A stretch of DNA of 64,000 nucleotides from positions 1-64,000 of the forward strand of contig JBFMHP010000033.1 of the NCBI GenBank assembly GCA_040752855.1, read 5' to 3'. The notes beneath the pieces were generated by a model that saw nothing but the letters and a program-made list of their open reading frames with translations, did no database searches and was not told the origin of the DNA. This document shows positions 16,727 to 25,786 of this stretch, piece after piece. The translations under genes were made by a program, and so were the position numbers. This DNA is from JBFMHP01 sp040752855 (GTDB lineage Bacteria; Pseudomonadota; Gammaproteobacteria; RBG-16-57-12). Positions within the stretch are counted from its first letter, which is position 1. Each line of letters opens with the position of its first letter.

Positions 16727-17022
16727 GTGCGGAACGCCGGCAGGATTCACTCTCGGCCATTGCCTTGCGATACGACGGCGAAAACGCCCCGGTCGTCACC
16801 GCCAAGGGCACGGGCGAGATCGCCCGGCAAATCATCGATATCGCCCGCGAGCACAACGTACCGCTGCTTGAAAACGCCCATCTGGTGAGAATGCTGGTGT
16901 TGTTGGATCTAGGCGATGAGATCCCCGAAGCGCTTTATGTGGCCATCGCCGAGATCATCGCGTTTGCCTACTGGCTCAATGAGGTGGCGCCGGAAGCGGC
17001 GCGGCGGACGCAGTCCGAGTAA
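16723..17022 (+). CDS. FlhB C-terminal-domain paralogue
   Basis: 99 residues aligning with the cytosolic tail of FlhB (compare full-length flhB at 30034-31173). The GTGEIARQIIDIAREHNVPL and LDLGDEIPEALYVAIAEIIAF stretches match. It lacks the membrane part and the autocleavage NPTH motif, so it corresponds to the cleaved C-terminal half. Stand-alone FlhB tails (FhlB/YlqH type) are known beside fliK in several genera and can partly replace the cleaved FlhB tail. ATG overlaps the fliK stop (ATGA). Confidence 0.85.
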   Translation: MSAERRQDSLSAIALRYDGENAPVVTAKGTGEIARQIIDIAREHNVPLLENAHLVRMLVLLDLGDEIPEALYVAIAEIIAFAYWLNEVAPEAARRTQSE

Positions 17023-17034
17023 ATCGCAGCGCCT

Positions 17035-17445
17035 TTACGAGGGGGTGGATTCTTTCTGGGAACGATGAATCATCACCATCAACTCAGCCTCGCCTTGCGC
17101 GAGCCCCAAGGTGGTGACGAGATCAGCGGCTTCCGCGCCTTGCTTGACCATCTCCAAGGCGCGCTTGAGGGTGATGGAATCGACTTCCCGGCCATCGGCG
17201 GCGGGCAGCCGGCCGGCATGATGTTTGAGCTGTTTTTCGAGCAGGCGGATCTTCTCGCCGACCCCCGTGGCGCCGGCCAGCAGGGCCTTGGATTCGCTTT
17301 GTTGCACGGCCAGCATGGAAAAAGCCTGATCGAGCCGCTGCTCCAACCGAGCGATACGCCGGTTGACGGTGTTGACGATGACCAGGCTGACGATAATCAG
17401 TAGGACGCAGGTTGCGAATATTTGAATCAATAAATCAATCAGCAT
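17035..17445 (-). CDS. DUF2802 protein of the chemotaxis cluster
   Basis: 136 residues: one N-terminal membrane span (about residues 4-26), a coiled-coil-like middle, and a C-terminal helix-turn-helix-like segment (LKRALEMVKQGAEAADLVTTLGL). This is the DUF2802 protein found after cheW in Pseudomonas-type clusters. Function unknown. It is 18 bases after cheW and ends the minus-strand cluster, converging with the FlhB-tail gene. Confidence 0.8.
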   Translation of the reverse strand: MLIDLLIQIFATCVLLIIVSLVIVNTVNRRIARLEQRLDQAFSMLAVQQSESKALLAGATGVGEKIRLLEKQLKHHAGRLPAADGREVDSITLKRALEMVKQGAEAADLVTTLGLAQGEAELMVMIHRSQKESTPS

Positions 17446-17463
17446 CGCCGCTGCAAGACTTGG

Positions 17464-17940
17464 CTAGAACTGTGCGATTTCATGCTTCTGATCTTCTGAC
17501 AAAAACTTGTTCAGATCAACCAGAATCAGCAGCTCGCTGTCGCGGCTCGTGACGCCCAGGATATATTTCGAGTTTTCATCATTGCCGACGTTCGGCGCGG
17601 TTTCGATCTCATTGCTGCGGATCTCGGTGACTTCCGCCACGCTGTCAACCAGGATACCGATCACCTGGTTTTCCGTTTCGATGATAATGATGCGCGAGGC
17701 ATCGTCGATTTCCTTCGGCATCAAGCCGAAACGTTGCCGCGTATCGACCACGGTCACCACATTGCCGCGCAGATTGATGATCCCCAGGATAAACGCCTGC
17801 GCGCCCGGAACCGGCGCGATTTCGGAGACTCGCAGGACCTCCTGCACTTGCATCACGTTGATACCGTAGGTCTCGTTTTCCAGCCGGAAGGTCACCCAGC
17901 GGTCGGTATCACGACTGACTCGTTGCGCTGCTTCTTTCAT
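17464..17940 (-). CDS. cheW: Chemotaxis scaffold protein CheW
   Basis: 158 residues, a single CheW domain (RWVTFRLENETYGINVMQVQEVL at the N-terminus, ILGIINLRGNVVTVVD in the middle). Couples chemoreceptors to CheA. Normal length. It lies downstream of the parC-like gene, in the same order as Pseudomonas, in the cheY-to-DUF2802 operon. Confidence 0.93.
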   Translation of the reverse strand: MKEAAQRVSRDTDRWVTFRLENETYGINVMQVQEVLRVSEIAPVPGAQAFILGIINLRGNVVTVVDTRQRFGLMPKEIDDASRIIIIETENQVIGILVDSVAEVTEIRSNEIETAPNVGNDENSKYILGVTSRDSELLILVDLNKFLSEDQKHEIAQF

Positions 17941-18018
17941 TCACGCCATCCTCAGGAAAAATCTTTTTTTGATCGGGGCAAGGGATTGATCCTTGTATCG
18001 TCCATTCGGAACGAAGCT

Positions 18019-18891
18019 TTAACCGGCCAGCGGGTCCGTCAGCGCAAGAAAATCATCGGGCGCACTCTCCGGCGGCGGGACATCCTCGGGCACCAGGCTG
18101 TGCAGCAGTGCTTGATAGGCGATCGCCCCGCGCGAGCGCGGCATCATCTGCGCCAGCGGAACGCCGTTGCGGCTGGCCTCGCGCAGCTTGGTATCCACGG
18201 GGATAACCGAATTCCAGATCTCGGCGGGATAGACGGCGCGCAGCTGGCGCAGCGCCTCGATCGATGCCGAGGTCCGCCGGTCGAACATGGTCGGCACGAT
18301 GGTGAGCTGGAGCGGCGTCTTGCGCGCCTTGATCACCATCCCGACGGTGCGCATCATCCGCTCCAAGCCCTTGAGGGCGAGAAACTCTGTTTGCACTGGG
18401 ATGATCAGGCGCTCGCCGGCGGCCAGCGCGTTGACCATCAGCACACCCAGGATGGGCGGGCAGTCGACCATCACATAATCGAAATAGTCCGATAGATGCT
18501 TCAAGGCATTGGCCAGCACCAGGCCCTTGCCGTCCTGATTGCCGATTTGCCGATCCAGCGTGGCCATGGCCGTGGAGGCCGGCATAAGGAAGAGATTTTC
18601 ATGCGCGGTCTTTTTGACGATCCCCGCCGGCAGCGGGCTGCCGGCTTGAGCATTGGCTTGAAACAGACGATGGACGCTCACTTCGACTTGGTCGGGATTG
18701 TGTCCGAAATAGGCCGTCAAAGAACCGTGCGGGTCCATATCCACCAGCAAGGTGCGCTGGCCGTATCGGGCCAACCAGCCGCCGAGGTTCACCGTGGTGG
18801 TCGTCTTACCGACGCCGCCTTTTTGATTTGCGATCGCCCACACCTTCAATGATCTGATCTCGCATCGATTTTGCCGGTGAAATAAATGCAC
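18019..18891 (-). CDS. ParA-family ATPase of the chemotaxis cluster (ParC-like)
   Basis: 290 residues. Deviant Walker A (QKGGVGKTTTTVNLGG) near residue 23, VDMDPHGSLT, and VMVDCPPILGVLMVNA. ParA-like proteins in this position, called ParC in Vibrio and Pseudomonas, place chemotaxis arrays at the cell pole. The ORF starts at an ATG, but a TTG at residue 16, immediately before the first beta strand, is an alternative start. Flanked by motD upstream and cheW downstream. Confidence 0.85.
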   Translation of the reverse strand: MHLFHRQNRCEIRSLKVWAIANQKGGVGKTTTTVNLGGWLARYGQRTLLVDMDPHGSLTAYFGHNPDQVEVSVHRLFQANAQAGSPLPAGIVKKTAHENLFLMPASTAMATLDRQIGNQDGKGLVLANALKHLSDYFDYVMVDCPPILGVLMVNALAAGERLIIPVQTEFLALKGLERMMRTVGMVIKARKTPLQLTIVPTMFDRRTSASIEALRQLRAVYPAEIWNSVIPVDTKLREASRNGVPLAQMMPRSRGAIAYQALLHSLVPEDVPPPESAPDDFLALTDPLAG

Positions 18892-18910
18892 ATATCATGC
18901 CGGGACATCC

Positions 18911-19780
18911 TCACGGCGTCGCGCCAGGGACCGCTGCGGAGGGCTTGTTCAGATCGAGAATCCGCCGCGCCGACTCGTCGGCCAACACCACGATGGCCAC
19001 ACGCCGGTTTTGCATGCGTCCGTCCAAGGTGGCATTGTCGGCGACCGGCCGATACTCACCGAAGCCGATCGCCGCCATGCGCGATGGATTGACGCCGTTT
19101 TTCATGAACAGATGCACCACGTTTGCCGCGCGCGCGGCCGACAACTCCCAGTTCGACGGATACACGTCGTTGGCGATCGGCACGTTGTCGGTGAATCCTT
19201 CGACTTGAATCGAGTGATTGAAGTTATTGAGCACGTCCGCCAGTTTTTTCAGCGGCTCCAGCGCCGTCGGCTGCAATAAGGCGGAGCCGCTGTCGAACAG
19301 GATCTGGCTCTTGATATCGATTTCCACCCACAGCTCGTCGCTGGTCACCTTGATGTCACCCGAGTCGATGAGATCCTGCATCGCCCCCTGCACCTCGGTG
19401 ACCACCTGCGCCATGACATTCTTGCTGGCCAGATCCTGCAGCTTGTCTAGCGATGTCGGGCGCTCGTGCATGTCTTCCGCGGAATACGTGAGACCCGGAC
19501 CGATGGGATTGACCTTTTCCACCGCGCTGAGATCCTCGATGACGGTGGCATAGGTCGGGATGTCGAGTTTGATCGGCTCAACGCTCTTCGGCGGTCCATG
19601 AAAGGCATCGGCGATAGAATCGGTCAGGACGCGGTACTTGCCCTCATTGATCGAGGAGATGGCGTACATCACCACGAAAAAGGCAAACAGCAAGGTGATG
19701 AAATCCGCGTAGGAAACCAGCCAGCGGTCGGGATTTTCCTCCAGCTCCGGTTGCCGTCTTCGCACACGCCGCTTTCCCAT
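18911..19780 (-). CDS. motD: Flagellar motor stator protein MotD
   Basis: 289 residues, MotB-type stator subunit: basic N-terminus, one membrane helix containing the proton-binding Asp in SYADFITLL (residue 26), then a periplasmic OmpA-like peptidoglycan-binding domain (VEGFTDNVPI, SAARAANVVHLF, GFGEYRPVADN). The MotB plug-Asp is present. Seven bases after motC; the pair is the second stator set seen in Pseudomonas. Confidence 0.93.
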   Translation of the reverse strand: MGKRRVRRRQPELEENPDRWLVSYADFITLLFAFFVVMYAISSINEGKYRVLTDSIADAFHGPPKSVEPIKLDIPTYATVIEDLSAVEKVNPIGPGLTYSAEDMHERPTSLDKLQDLASKNVMAQVVTEVQGAMQDLIDSGDIKVTSDELWVEIDIKSQILFDSGSALLQPTALEPLKKLADVLNNFNHSIQVEGFTDNVPIANDVYPSNWELSAARAANVVHLFMKNGVNPSRMAAIGFGEYRPVADNATLDGRMQNRRVAIVVLADESARRILDLNKPSAAVPGATP

Positions 19781-19787
19781 ACCCGCC

Positions 19788-20537
19788 TCAGAACTGTTGA
19801 TAGGTGCGCAGTTTCATTTCGATGTACCGCGGGTTCTCGCCCTCGGCGATGGAGACCAGGCCCTCGACGATCATTTCATGAAAGCGCGCCTGCGCCTGGG
19901 CGCGGCTGCGCAGCTTTTGCGCGATAGGGAGAAACACCAGATTGGCCAGCCCCACGCCGTAGATGGTCGCCACAAACGCCGTTGCCACACCGATGCCGAG
20001 CTTGGCCGGGTCGGTCAGGTTGTACATCACGTGAATCAGACCGATGACCGCGCCGATGATGCCGATGGTCGGCGAATATCCGCCCATGGCCTGGAAGACT
20101 TTTGCCGCTTCCAATTCCGCGTTTTCCCGCATCTGGATCTCGAGCTCCATGACATCGCGGATGATATCGGGTTCATTGCCGTCGACCAGCAGCATCAGCC
20201 CCTTCGCCGTGAACGGGTCGCGCTCGATGTCGAGCATGCCTTCCAGTCCGAGCAATCCCTCCTTGCGCACGATTTGGCTCCAGCTGATGATCTTTTTCAC
20301 CACCAAGTCATCATGGAGATTTTGCCGGCCGAACACGCTTTTGAGGCTGGCCAGCGCGCGGGTGAATACCGGAAAGGGCGATTGCAGGATGGTGGCGCCG
20401 AGCGTGCCGCCCAGCACGATCAAAACGGCGGGGCCGTTGATCAGCGCGGAAAGCGCGCCGCCCTCAAGAAACTGCCCGCCGATGATTGCTGAAATGCCGA
20501 CCAACAGGCCGAGCAACGCGATGTAATCCAAGATCAA
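19788..20537 (-). CDS. motC: Flagellar motor stator protein MotC
   Basis: 249 residues, MotA-type proton channel subunit with four membrane helices. Conserved MAFPALGII-like stretches appear as GGYSPTIGIIGAVIGLIHVM near residue 150 and PAKLGIGVATAFVATIYGVGLANLVF. The ORF starts with TTG overlapping the cheB stop (TTGA); a GGAG lies directly upstream. Works with MotD to drive the motor. Confidence 0.92.
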   Translation of the reverse strand: MILDYIALLGLLVGISAIIGGQFLEGGALSALINGPAVLIVLGGTLGATILQSPFPVFTRALASLKSVFGRQNLHDDLVVKKIISWSQIVRKEGLLGLEGMLDIERDPFTAKGLMLLVDGNEPDIIRDVMELEIQMRENAELEAAKVFQAMGGYSPTIGIIGAVIGLIHVMYNLTDPAKLGIGVATAFVATIYGVGLANLVFLPIAQKLRSRAQAQARFHEMIVEGLVSIAEGENPRYIEMKLRTYQQF

Positions 20538-21673
20538 GCTCCGTTAGCTAACGCAGGACCGATCTCGGCGAGCGCCAAGATCTTATCGGTCAACCCTGCC
20601 TCAGCAACTGCAAATGGCATGCCATATACCACAGAGCTTTCCTCATCCTGAGCCCATATCCGCGCGCCGGTTTTTTTCATTTGACGTGCGCCTTCGCGCC
20701 CATCGGCACCCATGCCCGTGAGGATGATGCCCAGCGCTTGGCCAGGCGCCGCCGTGGCCACCGAGGCAAAGGTCAGATCCACCGAAGGCTTGTAGTTCAG
20801 GCCCGGATCGCCGGCCTCGATCTTGAGAAGCAGCCGGCCGGCGCGCTGCTGGAGCAGCATCTGCTTGCCGCCTGGAGCCAGGTAGGCGTGCCCGGGCTGT
20901 AACACATCGCCATCCGCAGCCTCCTTGACCGTGATCGCGCAGATTTGATTCAGGCGTTGGGCGAATGCCGTCGTGAAGGTGCCGGGCATGTGCTGCACCA
21001 GAATAATCGGCAACGGAAAGCTCGCGGGCAGCGCGGACAAGACCGCCTGCAACGCCACCGGCCCGCCGGTGGAGGTGCCGATAGCGATCAGTTTCAGATT
21101 CTGCAGATCGGTCCGCTGCCGGGCCGCGGGCGCCGGCGCCGGATGAGGCGCAATCTTGGCGGCACTCGCCTCCTTGATAGAAGGCCGCGGTAGTGCGGTC
21201 GCAGGCTTCGGGGGCGGGCTGGACTGCGCAGCCTTGGACGCGGGCGGGCGAAGCGGGCGCGGGCGTTGCAGATAGCCCTTGCTCGCGATCTCGCGCACGC
21301 GCATGCGTAACAGCACCTTGGCCTCTTCCCGATCCTGCGAGATGTCTTCAAAGCGTTTGGGGATGAAATCCAGAGCGCCGGCATCCAGCGCATCGAGGGT
21401 GGCCTTAGCGCCGTCTGTGGTCAAGGAGGAAAACATCAGTATCGGGGTGGGACAGCGCTGCATGATGTGTTTGACGGCGGTGATGCCATCCATCACCGGC
21501 ATCTCCACATCCATGGTCACCACATCGGGTTTGAGCTCTTCGACCTTGCGGACGGCCTCCGCGCCGTTCTCGGCGAAGTCGATCACCTTGATACCGGCGT
21601 CAGCCTCGAGAATGTCGGCAATGCGTCTGCGAAAAAACCGCGAATCATCGACAACCAAGACGCGTATCGTCAT
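20534..21673 (-). CDS. cheB: Chemotaxis response regulator protein-glutamate methylesterase CheB
   Basis: 379 residues: receiver domain with phospho-acceptor Asp55 in TMDVEMPVMDG, a proline/alanine-rich linker, and a methylesterase domain with Ser in IGTSTGGP, His in VQHMPGTFT and Asp in GMGADGREGA. Removes methyl groups from and deamidates chemoreceptors. The start at 21673 (MTIRVLVVDDS) is where the receiver begins; the open frame continues 85 codons upstream into cheA and is spurious. Fifteen bases after cheA. Confidence 0.95.
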   Translation of the reverse strand: MTIRVLVVDDSRFFRRRIADILEADAGIKVIDFAENGAEAVRKVEELKPDVVTMDVEMPVMDGITAVKHIMQRCPTPILMFSSLTTDGAKATLDALDAGALDFIPKRFEDISQDREEAKVLLRMRVREIASKGYLQRPRPLRPPASKAAQSSPPPKPATALPRPSIKEASAAKIAPHPAPAPAARQRTDLQNLKLIAIGTSTGGPVALQAVLSALPASFPLPIILVQHMPGTFTTAFAQRLNQICAITVKEAADGDVLQPGHAYLAPGGKQMLLQQRAGRLLLKIEAGDPGLNYKPSVDLTFASVATAAPGQALGIILTGMGADGREGARQMKKTGARIWAQDEESSVVYGMPFAVAEAGLTDKILALAEIGPALANGA

Positions 21674-21687
21674 GAACGCCTCACCCG

Positions 21688-23790
21688 CTACGCATAGGTC
21701 TTCATCAGACTCGGCACATCGAGAATGAGCGCGATTTGCCCGTCGCCGCGTATGGTGGCTCCGGCCAGACCGCCGGTGCCGAGCAGCATGTTGCCCAAGG
21801 GCTTGATGACCACTTCCTCTTGTCCGATCAGTTGATCGACGACAAAGCCAACCTTCTGCGAACCGACGTTGACGACCACCACGTGCCCCTCGCTGTACTT
21901 CTTGCCGCCGTGATCCTTGGTCAGCCACTCCGCGAGATAGAACAGCGGCAGGGCCTTGCCGCGCACCATGACCACCCGGCGCCCGTCGAGGATATTGGTT
22001 TTGGTCAGATCGAGATGGAAGATTTCACTCACATTCACCAGCGGCAGGGCGAAAATCTGCTTGGACAGCATGACCATCAAGGTCGGCATGATGGCCAAGG
22101 TCAGCGGCACCTTGATTCTCAGCGTGGTGCCCACGCCTTTCTGCGATTCGATTTGGACCGTGCCATTGAGCTGCACGATGCGCGTTTTCACCACATCCAT
22201 GCCCACCCCGCGCCCGGAGATGTCGGAAATCTCGCTCTTGGTCGAGAACCCGGGCATGAAGATCAACTGGAAGGCCTCCTGGTCGTCGAGCCGCGACGCG
22301 GCTTCGGCGTCCATGATGCCCTTTTCCACCGCCTTCGCGCGCAGGATCTCCGGGTCCATGCCGCCGCCGTCATCGGAGATGCTGAGCAGGATATGATCCC
22401 CCTCCTGCTCGGCGGATAACACAACCGTGCCGGCGCGCGGCTTGCCGGCCTTCTCGCGCACATCGGGTTTTTCGACGCCGTGGTCGACGGCGTTGCGCAC
22501 CAGATGCACCAACGGATCGGCCAGGGCCTCGACCAGATTCTTGTCGAGATCGGTCTCCTCGCCGTGGAGCACCAGTTCGACTTCCTTGTTCAGACTGCGC
22601 GCCAGATCACGCACCACACGCGGAAAACGGCCGAAAACCTTCTTGATAGGCTGCATCCGCGTCTTCATCACCGCCGATTGCAGGTCCGAGGTCACCACAT
22701 CCAGATTGGCGACCGCCTTGCTGGTTTCCTCATCATTCTGCACTGCATCGAGCGTGGCGAGCCGATTGCGCACCAACACCAATTCACCGACCAGATTCAT
22801 GATCTCATCAAGCCGTTTGGTATCCACGCGCACCGTCGTTTCGGTCTGGGCCGCGGACTCCTTCGGGGCGGATTTTCTTTCAACGGCCCCGCCCGCGCCC
22901 TCATCATCCTCACTGGCGGCTTTATCGCGCGGCGCAGCGGCGGGGGGCGGCGCCTTTACCGCGGGCGCGCCGGTGTGTTTACCTTTGCCGTGGAGATTGT
23001 CCAGCAGCGATTCGAATTCATCCTCGGTGATTTCGTCGGAAGCGGCGGCCGTTTGCGGCGCGGGCCCGGGCACATCCGCTTGCTTCGGTGCCACCGCCTT
23101 TGTCCCGGCCGCCGGTTTTCCGTGCAGCTTATCCAATAACTCTTCGAATTCGTCTTCGGTGATTTCATCGCTGGCCGCGACGGCCTTGGGCGCGCTGGTT
23201 CCGGTCTTCGCCGCGCCGCCTGCCTCCTGGATCGCATCCAGCATTCGCTCGAATTCGTCGTCGGTGATCTCATCGCTGGCGGCGGGCGCGTCCGCCTCAA
23301 AGAGCGGCTCGTCGGCGCGTGCGGCGGGAGCCTCGGCCGGTGTCGGGGCCGGGGCTGGCGCGGGGGCCGCAGGCGCTTTGCTCGGCTTGGCACCGATGGG
23401 CTTGCCTTCCTTCAACGCCTGCAACTGCGCCAGCAGATCAGCCGGGGCAGGTTCAGGCTCATTGCCGCCGCGCATGGCGTTGAACATCTCATTGAGCACA
23501 TCCAGCACCCGCAGCATCACATCCATCAACGTGGAATCAACCGTTCGTTCGCCGTTGCGCAGCATGTTGAAGAGATCTTCCGCGCTGTGACAAAGCTCGA
23601 CCAGAGATGTCAGGTTCAAGAAACTCGCTCCGCCCTTGATGGTGTGAAACCCGCGAAACACGGCATTGAGCAGATCCTTGTCTCCGGCGCTGTGTTCGAG
23701 TTCCACCAACTGCTCGGAGAGCTGCTCCAGTATCTCGCTGGCCTCGATCAGAAAGTCCTGGAAAATCTCATCATTTGCGTCAAATGCCAT
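21688..23790 (-). CDS. cheA: Chemotaxis histidine kinase CheA
   Basis: 700 residues. Hpt domain with phosphorylated His49 (FHTIKGGASF), a long linker, dimerisation region (TKRLDEIMNLVGELV), kinase boxes (LVHLVRNAVDHG, DDGGGMD, GRGVGMDVV) and a CheW-like C-terminus. The linker has three copies of a short acidic motif, A-S-D-E-I-T-E/D-D-E-F-E-x-x-L-D, starting at residues 171, 206 and 250, in place of a recognisable P2 CheY-binding domain. The start at 23790 is chosen because the family begins MxFDxxxEI and a GGA-containing site precedes it. Confidence 0.95.
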   Translation of the reverse strand: MAFDANDEIFQDFLIEASEILEQLSEQLVELEHSAGDKDLLNAVFRGFHTIKGGASFLNLTSLVELCHSAEDLFNMLRNGERTVDSTLMDVMLRVLDVLNEMFNAMRGGNEPEPAPADLLAQLQALKEGKPIGAKPSKAPAAPAPAPAPTPAEAPAARADEPLFEADAPAASDEITDDEFERMLDAIQEAGGAAKTGTSAPKAVAASDEITEDEFEELLDKLHGKPAAGTKAVAPKQADVPGPAPQTAAASDEITEDEFESLLDNLHGKGKHTGAPAVKAPPPAAAPRDKAASEDDEGAGGAVERKSAPKESAAQTETTVRVDTKRLDEIMNLVGELVLVRNRLATLDAVQNDEETSKAVANLDVVTSDLQSAVMKTRMQPIKKVFGRFPRVVRDLARSLNKEVELVLHGEETDLDKNLVEALADPLVHLVRNAVDHGVEKPDVREKAGKPRAGTVVLSAEQEGDHILLSISDDGGGMDPEILRAKAVEKGIMDAEAASRLDDQEAFQLIFMPGFSTKSEISDISGRGVGMDVVKTRIVQLNGTVQIESQKGVGTTLRIKVPLTLAIMPTLMVMLSKQIFALPLVNVSEIFHLDLTKTNILDGRRVVMVRGKALPLFYLAEWLTKDHGGKKYSEGHVVVVNVGSQKVGFVVDQLIGQEEVVIKPLGNMLLGTGGLAGATIRGDGQIALILDVPSLMKTYA

Positions 23791-23800
23791 TCCCGAATCC

Positions 23801-24532
23801 TCAGAACCCCAAGCTGGAAAGCAGCTCGTCGACCTCATCCTGCCCACGAACCGCGCTGGCCGAGCTCAAATTCGGCACTTGCGGTCCCGCCAGCTCTTCG
23901 TTGTTTTCTTGCTTCTGGGTCGTTACACCGATTCCGGCAACCCGAATCAGATTCACCAGATGATTTTCGACGTCTTCGACCATCTTGATGACCTTGTTGA
24001 TGATCTGGCCGGTCAGATCCTGGAATTCCTGCGCCATCAGAATATCGTTCATGTGCGACTTGAGCTGCCCCAACTGCGCTTCGCTGTCCTGGAGATATTT
24101 GCGCAAGGTTTTACTGACCTCGCGGAACTCGCCGACCGACATCTCGCGCTTGGTAAACCGCTGCCATTGCATGTTCAGTCCGCTCGACTCGGCGTAAAGC
24201 GTTTCGCAGATCGGCATCGCCGCCTCGATCGCGGTCAAGGTGCGATTGGCCGCCTGATTGGTCATCGAGATGACATAGTTGAGCCTTTCCTTGGCATCCG
24301 GCATCTCATGATGGGCGAAGTCGGACAAGCGCTGGTCATAATCGAATTCGGTGATGGCATTGTGCAGTTCCCGCGTCAGTTTGCCGATCTGCTGGAACAA
24401 CTCGGTTTCGCGGACGCGGGCCAGCTCGTCGATCAGACCCGTGGCCGCTTCGGTATCGCCCTCTTCCAGATGCTTTACCAAATCCTTGGCGAGGCTGATC
24501 AGCTCTGCGTTAATCCCGATTTCTCGCGCCAT
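23801..24532 (-). CDS. cheZ: CheY-P phosphatase CheZ
   Basis: 243 residues, mostly helical. The catalytic glutamine region is AQEFQDLTGQII near residue 170, and the extreme C-terminus DEVDELLSSLGF is the CheY-binding peptide. Dephosphorylates CheY-P. Between cheY and cheA. Confidence 0.94.
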   Translation of the reverse strand: MAREIGINAELISLAKDLVKHLEEGDTEAATGLIDELARVRETELFQQIGKLTRELHNAITEFDYDQRLSDFAHHEMPDAKERLNYVISMTNQAANRTLTAIEAAMPICETLYAESSGLNMQWQRFTKREMSVGEFREVSKTLRKYLQDSEAQLGQLKSHMNDILMAQEFQDLTGQIINKVIKMVEDVENHLVNLIRVAGIGVTTQKQENNEELAGPQVPNLSSASAVRGQDEVDELLSSLGF

Positions 24533-24550
24533 GTTTTTTCCTGTGGATAG

Positions 24551-24949
24551 TTATTTTTGGGCGTCGATGCGTTCGAATATCTTGTCCAGCTTTTCCTTGA
24601 GCGTCGCTGCTGTGAAAGGTTTGATGATGTAGCCGTTGACGCCCGCCTCGGCGGCCTCCACGATCTGCTCCCGTTTGGCCTCGGCCGTTACCATCAGCAC
24701 GGGTAGCGAGGCCAGCTGGGGATCACCCCTGACCGCGCGCAACAAATCGATTCCGGTCATGCCGGGCATATTCCAGTCAGTGACCAGAAAATCATATCCG
24801 CCTTTTTGCAACATCGGCAGCGCGGTATTGCCGTCATCTGCTTCAGCCGTGTTGTTGTATCCCAGATCTCTGAGAAGATTCTTGATGATTCGGCGCATCG
24901 TGGAGAAATCATCCACAATGAGGATTTTCATATTAGGATTGGCAGGCAT
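24551..24949 (-). CDS. cheY: Chemotaxis response regulator CheY
   Basis: 132 residues, single receiver domain: acidic pair DD at 13-14, phospho-acceptor Asp58 (VTDWNMPGMTG), conserved Thr in MVTAEAKRE and Lys in IIKPF. Signals to FliM at the motor. First gene of the chemotaxis operon, with a candidate sigma-28 promoter 25 bases upstream. Confidence 0.95.
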   Translation of the reverse strand: MPANPNMKILIVDDFSTMRRIIKNLLRDLGYNNTAEADDGNTALPMLQKGGYDFLVTDWNMPGMTGIDLLRAVRGDPQLASLPVLMVTAEAKREQIVEAAEAGVNGYIIKPFTAATLKEKLDKIFERIDAQK

Positions 24950-24973
24950 CTCATCTCACCCTATTTTTTATCT

Positions 24974-25000
24974 ATATCGCAAGAAGCTATCCGCACTTTA
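24974..25000 (-). promoter_or_regulatory. Candidate sigma-28 (FliA) promoter of cheY
   Basis: On the minus strand TAAAGTGC (24993-25000) and TGCGATAT (24974-24981) are separated by exactly 11 bases. The sigma-28 consensus is TAAAGTTT-N11-GCCGATAA. Six of eight and five of eight positions match. It is placed to start the cheY operon. A seven-base inverted repeat (CTATCCG/CGGATAG) overlaps its -35. Confidence 0.55.
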
Positions 25001-25045
25001 GCGAAGGCCGGATAGTTGCCCTAATTATGTGAGGCGCTGAAGTTG

Positions 25046-25786
25046 CTAGGGTTTGGTCCAGGGCGTCAGGCGCGCTTGGAGACGTATCACCGCTTGGCTG
25101 TGGATTTGGCTGACACGCGACTCGCTCACACCTATTATCGCCCCGATCTCGCGCAAATTTAGCTCTTCATCGTAATAAAGTCCCATCACCAGCCGCTCGC
25201 GTTCGGGCAGACTGGAGATGGCTTCCATGAGGTGTTCCCTGAAGCCGTCGGACTGGAGGCCATCGAGGGGACCGGAGCGATCATCGGCATAGGTCTCCGA
25301 CAAGGAGGTGCCGTCGAGCCCGATCTCATCGAAGCTGAAGACCCGCTGACCGCCGGCCTCCTTGAGCAGTTTGTGATATTCCTCGGTGGTGACGCCAAGC
25401 GCCTCTGCGATTTCACTGTCGCGCGCATCGCGCCCAGTGCGGTTTTCGATCTCGCGGATCACCTCGGCCAGCATGCGCGACTTCTTGTGCACCGAGCGCG
25501 GCACCCAGTCGTTTTTGCGTATTTCATCGAGCATGGCCCCGCGCACGCGGATGCCGGCGTAGGTCTCGAAGCTGGCGCCTTGAGTTTCGTCGTAATTGCG
25601 CGCGGCCTCCAGCAATCCGATCATGCCGGATTGGATGAGGTCGTCGGCCTGCACGGTGGGCGGCAAGCGCCCCATCAAGTGATACGCGATCCGTTTCACC
25701 AGGGGCGCATATTTTTTGACCATGTCCTCAGGCCGTTCTTTCTGGGTTTTTTTCTGGGTCGCTTTATATTTTGCTACACCGCTCAT
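25046..25786 (-). CDS. fliA: Flagellar sigma factor 28
   Basis: 246 residues, complete sigma-28: region 2 with DLIQSGMIGLLEAARNYD near residue 55 and TYAGIRVRGAMLDEIR, region 4 with LNLREIGAIIGVSESRVSQI at the C-terminus. Drives late flagellar and chemotaxis genes, including probably the cheY operon next to it. ATGA overlap with fleN. Confidence 0.96.
   Translation of the reverse strand: MSGVAKYKATQKKTQKERPEDMVKKYAPLVKRIAYHLMGRLPPTVQADDLIQSGMIGLLEAARNYDETQGASFETYAGIRVRGAMLDEIRKNDWVPRSVHKKSRMLAEVIREIENRTGRDARDSEIAEALGVTTEEYHKLLKEAGGQRVFSFDEIGLDGTSLSETYADDRSGPLDGLQSDGFREHLMEAISSLPERERLVMGLYYDEELNLREIGAIIGVSESRVSQIHSQAVIRLQARLTPWTKP

Noticed and set aside
22980..23280. Repeats suggesting a CRISPR array
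   Set aside because: They are degenerate protein-coding repeats in frame within cheA with uneven spacing. No CRISPR array is seen anywhere in the window.
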